A stretch of 64,000 bases of DNA from Nocardia fluminea. GTDB lineage: Bacteria > Actinomycetota > Actinomycetes > Mycobacteriales > Mycobacteriaceae. The notes beneath the pieces were generated by a model. That model worked only from the letters and a program-made list of their open reading frames with translations. It made no database searches and was not told the DNA's origin. Position numbers and translations under genes: made by a program. Location of the stretch: NCBI RefSeq assembly GCF_002846365.1, contig NZ_PJMW01000002.1, positions 1,860,001-1,924,000 of the forward strand. The letters run 5' to 3'. Position 1 is the stretch's first letter. Every line of letters starts with the position of its first letter. This document shows, piece after piece, positions 16,408 to 26,713 of the stretch.

Positions 16408-18465
16408 GTGAGTCCGAAACCGCTCGCTCTGTTCGTCAAGCACGACGGTCAGTCGGCACGCGCCGCACTGACCTGTGAATACAAGTGCGGCAACGCCTGC
16501 TTCCACGAGCCGCCGAACACCTCCGAGGGCGCGTACTTCGGTGACATCGTCAGCGGGCTCAACCGCCGTGGCCTGATCAAGGGCGGCGCGGCCGCGGTGC
16601 TGGCCGTCGGTGCCGCGAGTGCGCTGGCCGCCTGTGGTGACGACTCCGAGGCCGCGAAGACCCCGGCCCCGACTCCGGCCGGAACCCCCGGCACCGGCAC
16701 GGCTTTCACCGCGGTGGCGCCGAACAAAGAAGACGCGCTGACCATTCCGGAGGGCTACGACCAGCAGGTCGTCATCCGCTGGGGCGACCCGATCTTCGCC
16801 GATGCCCCGGCGTTCGACTTCGACAAGCAGACCGCCGCGGCGCAGCTGAAGCAGTTCGGATACAACAACGACTTCGCCGCGCTGATGCCGATCGAGGGCC
16901 AGGCCAACAGCTATCTGCTGGTGGTCAACCACGAGTACACCACCGGCCCGATGATGTTCCGCGGGTACAACAAAGACGCCCCGACCGATGAGCAGATCGC
17001 GATCACCAAGGCCGCCCACGGCATGGCCGTGGTCGAGGTCAAGGGCGAAGCGGGCTCCGGCAAGCTCACCCCGGTGTTCGGCAAGTACAACCGCCGCATC
17101 ACCGCCGACAGCGAGTTCCTCCTCACCGGCCCCGCCGCGGGCAGCGCGTTCACCGTCACCGGCGCGGACCCCTCGGGCAAGAAGGTCCTCGGCACTTTCG
17201 CCAACTGTGCCGGTGGCGTAACACCTTGGGGCACAGTGCTTTCGGGTGAGGAGAACTTCAACGGCTACTTCGCGAACGGCGACAAGGCCTCCGATCCGCA
17301 GGGGCGCGTCAAGCGCTACGGCTTCCCCAAGGGCGGCACGCCGAACCAGTGGGAGCGCACCGACAAGCGCTTCGACCTGAGCCAGGAACCCAACGAGGCC
17401 AACCGTTTCGGCTATGTCGTCGAGGTCAACCCGTGGGACGCGTCCTCGACGCCGATCAAGCACTCGGCGATGGGCCGGTTGAAGCACGAGGGCGCGTCGA
17501 TCTACGTCACCGGCGCCGGTGATGTCGTCTCCTACACCGGCGACGACGAGAAGTTCGACTACATGTACAAGTTCGTGTCCTCGCGCAAGATGCAGTCCGG
17601 CACCGGCGCTTCGGCGATGCGGCACAACCTGACCATCCTCGACGCCGGTACGCTCTACGTCGCCAAGCTCACCGGCGATCACGCCGCCGAGATCGACGGC
17701 TCCGGCAAGGTTCCCACCGGTGGCTTCACCGGCAAGGGCCAGTGGATTCCGCTGCTCGAGACCGGCGACGACGGCAAGGGCAAGTCTCTCGTCGACGGCA
17801 TGTCCGCCGCCGAGGTAGCGGTGTTCACCCGCCTGGCCGCCGACAAGGTCGGCGCCACCAAGATGGACCGCCCCGAGGACTTCGAGGCCAACCCGTTCAC
17901 CGGCAAGGTCTACGTGGCGCTGACCAACAACGACAACCGCGCCAAGGACGACAAGCCGGGCGTCGACGAGGCCAACCCGCGCAAGCTGAACAAGAACGGC
18001 CAGGTCCTCGAGCTCACCGACAACCACACCGGCACCGACTTCACCTGGTCGCTGCTGCTGGTCTGCGGTGACCCCGCCGCTGCCGACACCTACTTCGCCG
18101 GCTTCGACAAGACCGAGGTCAGCCCGATCTCCTGCCCGGACAACCTGGCCTTCGACCCCTACGGCAACCTGTGGATCTCCACCGACGGCAACGCCCTCAA
18201 GACCAACGACGGCCTGTTCTCGGTGATCCTCGACGGCCCCAACCGCGGTGAGACCAAGCAGTTCCTCACCGTGCCCAAGGGCGCCGAGACCTGCGGCCCG
18301 ATCGTCACCGAATCCCACGTCATCGTCTCGGTCCAGCATCCCGGCGAGTCCGACGACGCCACCCCCGACAACCCGCAGTCCCACTGGCCCGACGGCGGCA
18401 CCTCCCAGCCCCGTCCCGCCGTGGCGGTCGTCTGGAAGAAGAACGGCGGACGAATCGGCGTCTAG
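16408..18465 (+). CDS. phoX: PhoX-family alkaline phosphatase
   Basis: A 685-residue phosphatase of the calcium/iron PhoX type, which releases phosphate from phosphomonoesters outside the membrane. It has the long N-terminal lead usual for the family, then a twin-arginine signal (NRRGLIKGGAAAVLAV) followed by LAACG, so it may be Tat-exported and lipidated. Downstream features include AHGMAVVEV, NCAGGVTPWGTVLSGEEN, the FGYVVEVNPWD block, DRPEDFEANP and NLAFDPYGNLWISTDGN, characteristic of PhoX propeller metal and substrate sites. GTG 16408 follows CAGGAG by 5 nt. Phosphate-starvation control is expected for the family, but no convincing PHO box is seen. Confidence 0.88.
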   Translation: MSPKPLALFVKHDGQSARAALTCEYKCGNACFHEPPNTSEGAYFGDIVSGLNRRGLIKGGAAAVLAVGAASALAACGDDSEAAKTPAPTPAGTPGTGTAFTAVAPNKEDALTIPEGYDQQVVIRWGDPIFADAPAFDFDKQTAAAQLKQFGYNNDFAALMPIEGQANSYLLVVNHEYTTGPMMFRGYNKDAPTDEQIAITKAAHGMAVVEVKGEAGSGKLTPVFGKYNRRITADSEFLLTGPAAGSAFTVTGADPSGKKVLGTFANCAGGVTPWGTVLSGEENFNGYFANGDKASDPQGRVKRYGFPKGGTPNQWERTDKRFDLSQEPNEANRFGYVVEVNPWDASSTPIKHSAMGRLKHEGASIYVTGAGDVVSYTGDDEKFDYMYKFVSSRKMQSGTGASAMRHNLTILDAGTLYVAKLTGDHAAEIDGSGKVPTGGFTGKGQWIPLLETGDDGKGKSLVDGMSAAEVAVFTRLAADKVGATKMDRPEDFEANPFTGKVYVALTNNDNRAKDDKPGVDEANPRKLNKNGQVLELTDNHTGTDFTWSLLLVCGDPAAADTYFAGFDKTEVSPISCPDNLAFDPYGNLWISTDGNALKTNDGLFSVILDGPNRGETKQFLTVPKGAETCGPIVTESHVIVSVQHPGESDDATPDNPQSHWPDGGTSQPRPAVAVVWKKNGGRIGV

Positions 18466-18483
18466 CCGAGTCCCGATCCGCTG

Positions 18484-18521
18484 ATGAAACCGCTACTCGG
18501 CTGGGCGAGTGGCGGTTTCGT
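18484..18521. terminator. Bidirectional hairpin between convergent genes
   Basis: GAAACCGCTACTCG (18486-18499) pairs with CGAGTGGCGGTTTC (18506-18519) around a 6-nt loop with one wobble. It sits between the stops of phoX and the convergent GH25 gene and probably terminates both; no long T-run follows. Confidence 0.65.
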
Positions 18522-18525
18522 CATG

Positions 18526-19260
18526 TCAGCTGCTGCCGAACAGTCCTGACATGTTGGCGAACTGGGCGAGGTCGCCTTGCGCGCCGCTGTAGATGTTGAC
18601 GTCGGTGCCTCCGCTGATGCCGGGGACCGCGCCTCGGTCGGTGGTCTGCCAGAAGGTCCAGGTGGGCCAGTTGCCGGGAACCTCGGGCTGGTCGTTGCCG
18701 CTGTAGTCGGCGATCCAGAGGGGATAGCCGGTGAAAGCGCTGGTGTCGGCCATCGCGGTCTTCCAGAAGTGGGGGTAGGTGTAGATGACGGGTGTGCGCC
18801 CGGTGAGAGTGCGCACCGTGTTGAGATAGCGGTGCGTCCAGTCGATGAGGGCGGCGGGGGCCAGGCCACCCGCGGTTTCCAGGTCGAGCACCGGGGGAAG
18901 ATCGAGGGGCCCGTTCTGGCCGAGGACCGTCGCCGCGTACATCGCGGCCTGCGGTTCGGGCGGCAGTTCGGGGCGGGCGAAATGGTAGGTCCCGCGCGCC
19001 ACCCCGGCGGTCCGCATCAGGATGCTGTCCTGGACGAAGAACGGGTTGATGTAGTGCAACCCTTCGGTGGCCTTCACCATCGCGAACTGATGTCCGGCCG
19101 CGCGTACCGCGTGCCAGTCGATCATCCGGCCGTCCACATGCTGCCAGGACGACACATCCGGCCCGCTGGGCTGCGCCTGCGCGGTAGCGGGTAGCGCGCA
19201 GGCCAGGGCGATGAGCGCGACACAACCACGAACCGTCGAACTCCAGCGTTTGGTGTCCAT
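18526..19260 (-). CDS. Secreted GH25 lysozyme-like muramidase
   Basis: A 244-residue glycoside hydrolase family 25 protein that would cleave the MurNAc-GlcNAc linkage in peptidoglycan. A Sec signal (about residues 1-30, ending ATAQAQ) precedes DVSSWQ, then FAMVKATEG, GTYHFARP and PPVLDLET carrying the catalytic Asp/Glu, and PLWIADYS near the end. Length is normal for a single-domain member without binding repeats. TACGGT (+ strand 19269-19274) lies 8 nt upstream of ATG 19260, suggesting leaderless transcription. It converges on phoX across a shared hairpin. Confidence 0.87.
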   Translation of the reverse strand: MDTKRWSSTVRGCVALIALACALPATAQAQPSGPDVSSWQHVDGRMIDWHAVRAAGHQFAMVKATEGLHYINPFFVQDSILMRTAGVARGTYHFARPELPPEPQAAMYAATVLGQNGPLDLPPVLDLETAGGLAPAALIDWTHRYLNTVRTLTGRTPVIYTYPHFWKTAMADTSAFTGYPLWIADYSGNDQPEVPGNWPTWTFWQTTDRGAVPGISGGTDVNIYSGAQGDLAQFANMSGLFGSS

Positions 19261-19391
19261 GGCCGTCGACCGTAGTGACTTGTTTCTGGTGTGACCAGTG
19301 GTGTTGGTGAGTGTCTGGGAATAGTTACGGAAACCCTGTCGGCCCGTGCCCGTATCTTGGTGCGGACATCGGCTGACAGGAAGTGGTGGGC

Positions 19392-20078
19392 ATGGCGCGC
19401 AAGCGTGAGGTGCGGTTCGAGCCGGCGGTGGCGAAGCCGGGGGCGCTGCGACCCGCGGTCTCGCCCGGCGACGACCCGATCGACGAACTGACCGTGACCG
19501 ACGTCGAATATCGCGACGCGGATTTCGCCGAGCGGCACGTCTCCGGGGTGAGCGCCGAGTCCTGCCTGTTCGACAGCGTTCGGTTCCCGAGCACTTTGCG
19601 GCACAGCACCCTCGCCGAATCCACGTTGCGCGTCTGCGATCTGGCCAACGTCCAGGCCGACGACTCCACGATGATCGAAACCCTGATCGAGAACGGTCGT
19701 CTCACCGGATTGTCCTGGACCGCGGGCGTTCTGCGCGATGTCCTGATCGACTCAACGCGCGCCGACCTGTCCTCCTTCGCCCAATCCCGCCTGCGCACCG
19801 TGGTGTTCCGTGACTGCGACCTACGGCAAGCCGACTTCCAGAGCACCGAGTTCCGCAACGTCCGCTTCGAACGCTGCAATCTCGTCGGCGCCCGCTTCAC
19901 CGGCGCCCGCATCCAGCAGCACCTGCGCTTCGAAGACTGCGACCTCACCGGTATCTACGGCATCACCGCGCTGCGCGGCGCCACCATCAACGGCGGCGAC
20001 CCACAGGGATTGGCATCGACGCTCGCCCGTGAACTCGGCATCACCGTCGAATGGCAGACCGGCCTCGACGAGAACTAG
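19392..20078 (+). CDS. Pentapeptide repeat protein
   Basis: A 228-residue protein with imperfect pentapeptide repeats A(D/N)LxX across roughly residues 40-200, for example DVEYRDADFAERHV, LRTVVFRDCDLRQADF and NVRFERCNLVGARFTGARI. These form a right-handed quadrilateral beta-helix. Some members (MfpA, Qnr) mimic DNA and protect gyrase; most have no known role, and this one lacks further clues. ATG 19392 follows AGGAAG. Its TAG stop shares CTAG with the stop of the convergent hydrolase gene. Confidence 0.82.
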   Translation: MARKREVRFEPAVAKPGALRPAVSPGDDPIDELTVTDVEYRDADFAERHVSGVSAESCLFDSVRFPSTLRHSTLAESTLRVCDLANVQADDSTMIETLIENGRLTGLSWTAGVLRDVLIDSTRADLSSFAQSRLRTVVFRDCDLRQADFQSTEFRNVRFERCNLVGARFTGARIQQHLRFEDCDLTGIYGITALRGATINGGDPQGLASTLARELGITVEWQTGLDEN

Positions 20079-21415
20079 CCCAACCAGTCGAGAACCGAAG
20101 CGGCAGTCCAGGATTGCTGCATGCTGCCCAGCGGAGCGCCGGTGAACGGTTCGTAGTACTCGGCGAAACTGCCGTCACTGGCCTGGCGCAGACCTTCGGC
20201 GCGGAGCATGTAGGAGCGCTCCGCCCAGCCCCGGCGGGCGAAGGCCCAGGAGAACAGCCAGCTCATGACCGGCCAGACGGGGCCGCGCCAGTATTCGCGG
20301 GAACGGAAGTCCTTGGCGACCGGCGAGGTCGAGGGCGGAAGGGCGTAGCGCAGGTCGGGGTGGCCGCAGAAGCGCGGGCCCTCGAAGGTGTTGAGAAGGG
20401 CGCGCTCGGCGTGGCGCGGCAGACCGCCCGAGATCAGCGGGGCGAACATGGCGAGGGTTTCGGTGCTGATCCACCGCTGCAGGCGGACGTCGTAATCCTT
20501 TGCGGCCCCGGTTCGTTCGTCGGTGGTGGCGACCACGCCCTTGCGGAAGCGTTCGGCCCAGCCGTGCAGTTCGCGAACGTCGGCGTGCGGTTGCTTGTAC
20601 TCCTCGCCGATATCGGCCAGCACCTCGCAGGCCAGCGCGAAGATCGCCGACACGAACACGTCCTCCACGGCGAAACTCATCACCGAGGTGAGCTGGAAAT
20701 CGTCGTAGTCGGCCCGCCGCATCTGCTCGACCAGCCACAGGTAGCGGTCGTACTCACGGTCGCTGGGTCGCTGGGTGGGGTCGGAGATGATCGAGGTGTC
20801 CGCGCGGCGGTACGGCGGAAGATCCGCTCCCGGGACGACATTGGCGTAGGCGCGGTCCCAGCGCGGCGAGTTGTCCATCCCGGATTCCCAGCCGTGGTAC
20901 AGCGTGATCCGCCCGTTCTCCTTGGGGTCGCGGGCGTGTGCGAGCCAGCGGTGCCAGCGCACCAGATCCGGCCAGCGGCGGTTCAGGAATTCCTCGGCGA
21001 CCGCGCGGGTGGAGCGGCCGTGCCTGCGGGAGTGGTCGAGGATGCGCTGCACCGCGATGGCGTGCACCGGCGGCTGGGTGATGCCGGAGGTGTCGGGGCC
21101 GTCGGGCGCGTTCGAAGCCAGCTTGCGACATTCCCACCGCGCCGGCCCGGGAAAGTACCCGTCGACACCGTTGGCGAACACGATGTGCGGGATCATCCCG
21201 TTCTTCCACTGCGCCGACAGCAGCGTGTCGAGTTCGACGACCGCCCGCTCCACGCTCAACGGCGCCAGCCCGACCGCGACGAACGCCGCGTCCCAGCTCC
21301 ACATGTGCGGGTAGAGGCGGGGCGCGGCGCTGGTCATCGTGCCCAGGTCGTTGCCCCGCAGGAGGTAGGCGGCGCGGGCCGCGAGCTGCGTCGAGGTGAA
21401 ACCTGGGTCGGTCAT
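20075..21415 (-). CDS. Glucosylglycerate hydrolase (GH63-like)
   Basis: A 446-residue (alpha/alpha)6-barrel hydrolase resembling mycobacterial glucosylglycerate hydrolase, which degrades the compatible solute glucosylglycerate when nitrogen becomes available again. Visible landmarks are HMWSWDAAF with Asp42, GWESGMDNSPRWD with Asp181, EYWRGPVWPVMSWLF, and AEYYEPFTG with Glu419/Glu422 near the end, in positions consistent with the acid and base described for the M. hassiacum enzyme. It could instead act on mannosylglycerate or a related disaccharide. The enzyme is cytosolic. No synthesis gene for the solute is in the window. Confidence 0.8.
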   Translation of the reverse strand: MTDPGFTSTQLAARAAYLLRGNDLGTMTSAAPRLYPHMWSWDAAFVAVGLAPLSVERAVVELDTLLSAQWKNGMIPHIVFANGVDGYFPGPARWECRKLASNAPDGPDTSGITQPPVHAIAVQRILDHSRRHGRSTRAVAEEFLNRRWPDLVRWHRWLAHARDPKENGRITLYHGWESGMDNSPRWDRAYANVVPGADLPPYRRADTSIISDPTQRPSDREYDRYLWLVEQMRRADYDDFQLTSVMSFAVEDVFVSAIFALACEVLADIGEEYKQPHADVRELHGWAERFRKGVVATTDERTGAAKDYDVRLQRWISTETLAMFAPLISGGLPRHAERALLNTFEGPRFCGHPDLRYALPPSTSPVAKDFRSREYWRGPVWPVMSWLFSWAFARRGWAERSYMLRAEGLRQASDGSFAEYYEPFTGAPLGSMQQSWTAASVLDWLG

Positions 21416-21469
21416 CTCCCTATTCTGCGGGGGAGCAGGCCCGCTGGCACCTCGACGGCACTGTGACGA

Positions 21470-22012
21470 TCAGTACCCGGCTTGACGCGGCCCGTTCTGC
21501 GCCGCCGAACCGACCGAGCTGAGCATGGTGGTGATGCACAGCCCGACCAGCAGGTTGATCCCCGCGGTCGCGATCTTGGCGTCCAGGTCGGCGACCAGGG
21601 TGAACGGCAGAATCACCGCGACGGCCGTCAGCAGCAGGCAGATCCAGGTGAAGAAGGTGAGCGGGCTCGGCATGGCCAGCAACAGCACCATCAACAGCGC
21701 CGTGGCCATCAGCGCGGCAGCCGCGGCGGCGAGGGCATACGAGGTGGTGGAGACGGTGCCGTACGCACCCGCGCCCTCGGGCGAGAGGATCGCGATACCG
21801 AGCACCCCGCGGATCAGCATGATCGCGACGACCACCAGCAACGCGGCCACCACAGCCGTGCCGATACCGCCTGCCCACAGCTTGCCCACATTGACCTTGG
21901 GCTCCGGGTCGCCCTGGGGATAGGGGGGCTGGCCCTGGCCGTACTGGGGCTGGCCCTGGTGCTGGGGGTACTGCGGGTCCGCTGGTCCGTAGTTGTACCG
22001 GGGATCGGTCAT
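21470..22012 (-). CDS. DUF6069-like four-span membrane protein
   Basis: A 180-residue protein with a Pro/Gln/Tyr-rich cytosolic N-terminus (YPQHQGQPQYGQGQPPYPQG) followed by four predicted membrane spans between about 45 and 168. It resembles actinobacterial DUF6069 proteins of unknown function. TACCGT (+ strand 22019-22024) is 6 nt upstream of ATG 22012, suggesting leaderless transcription. No operon partner is evident. Confidence 0.65.
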   Translation of the reverse strand: MTDPRYNYGPADPQYPQHQGQPQYGQGQPPYPQGDPEPKVNVGKLWAGGIGTAVVAALLVVVAIMLIRGVLGIAILSPEGAGAYGTVSTTSYALAAAAAALMATALLMVLLLAMPSPLTFFTWICLLLTAVAVILPFTLVADLDAKIATAGINLLVGLCITTMLSSVGSAAQNGPRQAGY

Positions 22013-22097
22013 AGTCCGACGGTACTAGCCGGTGCTGTCATCCGCGCGCGGAAACGGCGAGGGTGTCGAGATCTCGGTGCCCGCTAGCGTGGGATGT

Positions 22098-22787
22098 ATG
22101 ACGGTGACCAGTACTCCCGCCCAGACCGCACTCATCACCGGCGCGAGCCGCGGACTCGGCGCCGCGATCGCCCGCGAACTCGCGCCCACCCACGAGCTGC
22201 TGCTCGGTGCCAGATCCGCCGACGCGCTGAAGCCGATTCTCACCGAATTGCCCGAGGCGACGGGCTGGCCGGTCGCGCTCACCGACTATCCCGCCGTGGC
22301 CGCGGCCGCCGCGCAGATCCCGCGACTCGATGTCCTCGTCCACAACGCGGGTATCGCTGACCTCGGAACCGTCGCCGAGTCCTCGGTCGAGCAGTGGCGC
22401 GAAACGCTCGAGGTCAATCTGATCGCGGTCGTCGAGCTGACGAGGGCGTTGCTGCCCGCGCTGCGCGCCGCGAACGGGCACGTGGTGCTCATCAATTCGG
22501 GTGCGGGACTGCGTGCGCATCCGGGCTGGGGCTCCTACGCGGCCAGCAAGTTCGGGCTGCGCGCGTTCGCCGACGCGCTGCGTCAGGAGGAGCCCGCGCT
22601 GCGGGTGACCTCGCTGTTCCCCGGTCGCATCGACACCGATATGCAGCGCGCGATCGTCGCCGACGAGGGCCGCGAGTACCGGCCGGAGGAGTTCCTCACC
22701 CCCGAGACGGTGGCCGGCGCCGTGCGAACCGCACTCGACACCCCCGGGGACGGGCACCCGACCGAGATCGTGTTGCGTCCGCGCTGA
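22098..22787 (+). CDS. Short-chain dehydrogenase/reductase
   Basis: A 229-residue classical SDR. The cofactor loop GASRGLG (about 13-19), NAG structural motif, Ser in VVLINSGAG and catalytic YAASK are all present; the last reads WGSYAASKFGLRAFADALR. The substrate cannot be told. TAGCGT at 22085-22090 lies 7 nt before ATG 22098, suggesting a leaderless mRNA. The gene stands alone between a divergent membrane protein gene and a polysaccharide deacetylase gene 165 bp downstream. Confidence 0.88.
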   Translation: MTVTSTPAQTALITGASRGLGAAIARELAPTHELLLGARSADALKPILTELPEATGWPVALTDYPAVAAAAAQIPRLDVLVHNAGIADLGTVAESSVEQWRETLEVNLIAVVELTRALLPALRAANGHVVLINSGAGLRAHPGWGSYAASKFGLRAFADALRQEEPALRVTSLFPGRIDTDMQRAIVADEGREYRPEEFLTPETVAGAVRTALDTPGDGHPTEIVLRPR

Positions 22788-22952
22788 CCACGACCAGGCG
22801 ATTCGGTATGGTCGCCGGGTAGCCGCGTCAGGGGGTCGGCGCTGGAAATTAGCACAGAGGTGTCCGCTGGTTCAGTCGCGCGATGGATTCGGTGGGTAGC
22901 GTCCCGCTGGTTCTCGGCGCCCGGCCGCACATGACTCGAGTAGGGGTTCGTA

Positions 22953-23756
22953 GTGGATAGACGTCGAATGCTGGCGATGCTGGCTGCCGGAACCGCGGTG
23001 GCGCTGACCGGCTGCGCGACCGCCGAGGGCGAGACCGTCGAAGCGGGTTCCGGTGGCGAGATCCCCACACCGCCGCCCGCTCCGGCTCCCGTCCAGCCGC
23101 TGCTCCCGCCCCCGCCGGGCGGCCCGAAGTCGATCATCGCTCCGAAGCCCATCACCGCGCTGCCCGGCCAGGGGCTCACCATGGCACTGACGGTCGACGA
23201 CGGCGCCAGCGCCGAAGTCGTCGGCGCGTACGTGAAATGGGCGAAGGACACCGGCGCCCGCTTCACTTTCTTCGTCACCGGCTACTACGACTCCTGGACC
23301 ATCCACCGCGACGCGCTGCGCCCGCTGGTGGAGTCGGGCCAGATCCAGCTCGGCAACCACACCTGGGACCATGCCGCGCTGACCAAGATCAGCACCACCG
23401 CGGTGGCAGACCAGCTCGGCCGCACGAAAACGTTCCTGCGCAACACCTTCGGTGTCGACGGCACCCCGTTCTATCGCCCGCCGTTCGGATATCACAACGC
23501 CACCGTCGACAAGGTGGCCGCCGATCTCGGCTACACCGTCCCCACCATGTGGTACGGCTCCCTCTCCGACTCCGGCCTCATCACCGAGGAATACCTGATC
23601 GAGTGCGCCCACAAGTACTTCGCCGCCCAGTCGATCATCATCGGCCACGCCAACTTCCCTCCGGTCACCCGCTGCTACGGCCAGCTGGTCGACATCATCA
23701 GGGAACGCAACCTGTCGCTGGTCACGCTGAACGATGTCCTGGAAGTGCGGACCTGA
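22953..23756 (+). CDS. Lipoprotein polysaccharide deacetylase (NodB/CE4)
   Basis: A 267-residue exported CE4-type deacetylase. A signal begins MDRRRMLAMLAAG, compatible with Tat, and has a lipobox ALTGC; a Pro-rich linker follows. The NodB domain shows TVDDGAS (motif 1 with the base/metal Asp pair), GNHTWDH (motif 2 with two His metal ligands) and PFYRPPFGYHN (motif 3). The likely substrate is peptidoglycan or another N-acetylated envelope sugar. GTG 22953 is the start. A copy of the dispersed repeat described below begins 7 bp after the stop. Confidence 0.85.
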   Translation: MDRRRMLAMLAAGTAVALTGCATAEGETVEAGSGGEIPTPPPAPAPVQPLLPPPPGGPKSIIAPKPITALPGQGLTMALTVDDGASAEVVGAYVKWAKDTGARFTFFVTGYYDSWTIHRDALRPLVESGQIQLGNHTWDHAALTKISTTAVADQLGRTKTFLRNTFGVDGTPFYRPPFGYHNATVDKVAADLGYTVPTMWYGSLSDSGLITEEYLIECAHKYFAAQSIIIGHANFPPVTRCYGQLVDIIRERNLSLVTLNDVLEVRT

Positions 23757-23762
23757 TCTCGC

Positions 23763-23880
23763 GAGAACACGGGTAACTCGCCGGGCACGAGCTAACCCAT
23801 CCACCTCACAAAAGCTTGCCGCGTCCCCAACTCTCCCGTATGCGGGTCTGGCCGAAAGAGGCGGGGAGGCGGCTACAGCA
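23763..23880. repeat. Dispersed ~110-bp repeat, copy A
   Basis: The left part (23771-23798) matches 47658-47685 at 25 of 28 positions; the shared core runs from GGGTAACTC to GCTAACCC. The left edge GAGAACA.GGGT.ACTC also matches 39838 onward. The right edge ends with GAGGCGG as in the other copies and overlaps the last codons of leuS. Confidence 0.55.
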
Positions 23881-26713
23881 CGATGTTGACCATCTTGCCC
23901 GGCACCACGATGATCTTGCGGGGCGCCTGACCGTCGAGCAGGGCGATGACCTTCTCGTCGGCCAGGGCCGCGGCCTCGATCGACGCGGGGTCCGCGTCGG
24001 CGGGGACCTGAATCCGGCTGCGAACCTTGCCCTTGACCTGAATCGGGTATTCCACCGAATCCGCCACCAGCAGTGCGGGGTCGGCGGCGGGGAAAGGTCC
24101 GTGAGCCAGGGATGTGGTGTGGCCCAGGCGTTCCCACAGTTCTTCGGCGATATGGGGAGCCAGCGGAGCGAGCATCAGCACCAGCGGTTCCACGGCGGCG
24201 CGGGGAGCGCCGGTGGGGTAGTTCTTGGTGAGGTGGTTGGTCAGCTCGATCAGCTTGGCACCGGCGGTGTTGTCGCGCAGCGCGGCCAGGTCCTCGTCGA
24301 CGCCGGCGATGGTGCGGTGCACCAGGCGCAGGGTCTCGTCCGAGGGCGCGGCGTCGGTGGCCTTCACCGTGCCGGTCTCCTCGTCGACCACCAGGCGCCA
24401 GACGCGCTGCAGGAAGCGGTGCGCGCCGACGACATCCTTGGTCGCCCACGGGCGGGAGGTGTCCAGCGGACCCATCGACATCTCGTAGAAGCGGAAGGTG
24501 TCGGCGCCGTAGAGGTCACACATCTCGTCGGGCGAGATGGCGTTCTTCAGCGACTTGCCGATCTTGCCGTACTCCTGGGCGACCTCGATCTCGACGCCGT
24601 CGGGCCCGGTCCAGAAGAACTTCGCGTCCCGCTCGACGACCTCGGCGGCGGGCACGTACGCGCCACGGGAGTCGGTGTAGGCGTAGCCCTGCACGTAGCC
24701 CTGGTTGTACAGGCGGCGGTAGGGCTCGCTGCCCGACACATCGCCCAGGTCGAAGAGCACTTTCTGCCAGAACCGCGCGTACAGCAGGTGCAGCACCGCG
24801 TGCTCCACACCGCCGACGTACAGGTCGACACCGCCCGGGTCGTTCGGGCCGTGCTCGGCCGTGCGCGGGCCCAGCCAGTACTGCTCGTTCTCCTCGGCGC
24901 AGAACGTCTCGGCGTTGGTCGGGTCGGCGTAGCGCAGCTGGTACCACGACGATCCGGCCCAGTTGGGCATGACATTGGTGTCGCGGCGGTACTGCTTGGG
25001 CCCGTCGCCCAGATCCAGCTCGACATTCACCCAGTCGGTGGCCTTGGCCAGCGGCGGGGACGGCTCGGAGTCGGCGTCGTCGGCGTCGAAGGTGACCGGC
25101 GCGAAGTCCTCCATCTCCGGAAGTTCCACGGGCAGCATGGATTCCGGCAGCGCGTGCGCCACGCCGTCGGCGTCGTAGACGATCGGGAACGGTTCGCCCC
25201 AGTACCGCTGACGCGCGAACAGCCAGTCGCGCAGCTTGTACTGGACCGTGCCGGTGCCGTGCCCCTCGGCTTCGAGGTGACCGATCATGGTCGCCTTGGC
25301 TTCGTCGACCGAAAGACCGTTCAGGAAGCCGGAATTCACCAGCTTGCCCTCGCCGGAGTGGACCGCCTCGGCGACGTTGCCGCCGTCGATCACCTCGATG
25401 ATCGGCAGGTTCAGCGCGGTCGCGAAGTCCCAGTCGCGGCTGTCGTGGCCGGGCACCGCCATGATGGCGCCGGTGCCGTAGCCGCTCAGCACGTAGTCGG
25501 CGATGAAGATCGGCACCTGCGAGCCGTCGGCGGGGTTGGTGGCGTAGGAGCCGAGGAAGACGCCGGTCTTCTCCTTGTTCTCCTGACGCTCCAGATCCGA
25601 CTTCGCCGCGATCGACTTGCGGTATGCGGCAACAGCTTCGGTGGGGGTAGCGCTGTCGTTGGTCCAGCGGGCGTCGGTGCCGCCGGGCCAAGCCGCGGCG
25701 GTCAGCTTGTCGACCAGTTCGTGCTCGGGGGACAGCACCACGTACGTCGCACCGAACAGGGTGTCGGGCCGGGTGGTGAACACCTCGATGGTCTCGCCGT
25801 CGGCGTCGAACCGCACCTGGGCGCCACGCGAACGCCCGATCCAGTTGCGCTGCATGGACTTCACGTTGTCCGGCCAGTCCAGCGTGTCCAGATCGTCGAC
25901 CAGGCGATCCGAGTAGGAGGTGATGCGCATCATCCACTGCCACATGCGCTTGCGGAACACGGGGAAGTTCCCGCGCTCACTGCGCCCGTCGGCGGTGACC
26001 TCTTCGTTCGACAGCACCGTGCCGAGTCCCGGGCACCAGTTGACGATCGAATCGGACTGGTACACCAGGCGATACGAGTCGATCAGCGCGCCGCGCTCGG
26101 CGACGGACATGGTGTTCCAGTCACCCTCGGGTACCGGACGCGCGCCGGTGGCGAACTGCTCTTCCAGCTCCGCGATCGGCCGGGCGCGACCGGCTTCCTG
26201 GTCGTACCAGGCGTTGTAGATGCGCAGGAAGATCCACTGCGTCCACCGGTAGTACTCGGGGTCGGTCGTGGCGAACGAACGTCGCGGGTCGTGGCCGAGG
26301 CCGAGGCGGTCCAGCTGACGCTGCATGGTCGCGATATTGGCTTCGGTGGTCACCCGAGGGTGGGCGCCGGTCTGCACGGCGTACTGCTCGGCGGGCAGAC
26401 CGAAGGCGTCGTAGCCGAGCGCGTGCAGTACGTTGCGGCCACGCATGCGGTGGTAGCGGCCGAAGACGTCGGTGGCGATATAGCCCAGCGGGTGGCCGAC
26501 GTGCAGGCCCGCGCCCGAGGGGAACGGGAACATGTCCTGGATGAACAGCTTGTCCGGCGGCGTCTCACCGGCGAGCGGCCCGACGGGGTTGGGCGCGTGG
26601 AAGGTGCCGCGCTCGGTCCAGTTCTGCTGCCAGCGGCGTTCGATCCGCCCAGCCAGCTCGGCGTTGTACCGGTGCTGAGGTACGTCAGTCTCGGTTGCAC
26701 GAGTGTCCTGCAC
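23873..26713 (-). CDS. leuS: Leucyl-tRNA synthetase
   Basis: A class Ia synthetase of about 946 residues that charges tRNA-Leu and edits mischarged products. The HIGH signature appears as HVGHPLGY with [13 protein letters not shown] just before, the CP1 editing domain contains a [23 protein letters not shown] threonine-rich and Asp block, and the KMSKS motif appears as KIGKS ([10 protein letters not shown]). GTG 26713 (VQDTRA) is preferred because GAAGG lies 7 nt upstream; an in-frame ATG at 26752 would add 13 residues. The stop is inside repeat copy A. Essential and normally single copy. Confidence 0.96.
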   Translation of the reverse strand: MQDTRATETDVPQHRYNAELAGRIERRWQQNWTERGTFHAPNPVGPLAGETPPDKLFIQDMFPFPSGAGLHVGHPLGYIATDVFGRYHRMRGRNVLHALGYDAFGLPAEQYAVQTGAHPRVTTEANIATMQRQLDRLGLGHDPRRSFATTDPEYYRWTQWIFLRIYNAWYDQEAGRARPIAELEEQFATGARPVPEGDWNTMSVAERGALIDSYRLVYQSDSIVNWCPGLGTVLSNEEVTADGRSERGNFPVFRKRMWQWMMRITSYSDRLVDDLDTLDWPDNVKSMQRNWIGRSRGAQVRFDADGETIEVFTTRPDTLFGATYVVLSPEHELVDKLTAAAWPGGTDARWTNDSATPTEAVAAYRKSIAAKSDLERQENKEKTGVFLGSYATNPADGSQVPIFIADYVLSGYGTGAIMAVPGHDSRDWDFATALNLPIIEVIDGGNVAEAVHSGEGKLVNSGFLNGLSVDEAKATMIGHLEAEGHGTGTVQYKLRDWLFARQRYWGEPFPIVYDADGVAHALPESMLPVELPEMEDFAPVTFDADDADSEPSPPLAKATDWVNVELDLGDGPKQYRRDTNVMPNWAGSSWYQLRYADPTNAETFCAEENEQYWLGPRTAEHGPNDPGGVDLYVGGVEHAVLHLLYARFWQKVLFDLGDVSGSEPYRRLYNQGYVQGYAYTDSRGAYVPAAEVVERDAKFFWTGPDGVEIEVAQEYGKIGKSLKNAISPDEMCDLYGADTFRFYEMSMGPLDTSRPWATKDVVGAHRFLQRVWRLVVDEETGTVKATDAAPSDETLRLVHRTIAGVDEDLAALRDNTAGAKLIELTNHLTKNYPTGAPRAAVEPLVLMLAPLAPHIAEELWERLGHTTSLAHGPFPAADPALLVADSVEYPIQVKGKVRSRIQVPADADPASIEAAALADEKVIALLDGQAPRKIIVVPGKMVNIVL

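Noticed and set aside
24500..24560. KIGKS instead of KMSKS in leucyl-tRNA synthetase as a defect
   Set aside because: The two lysines and the glycine/serine frame are kept, and as far as I recall this is a normal variant in actinobacterial enzymes.
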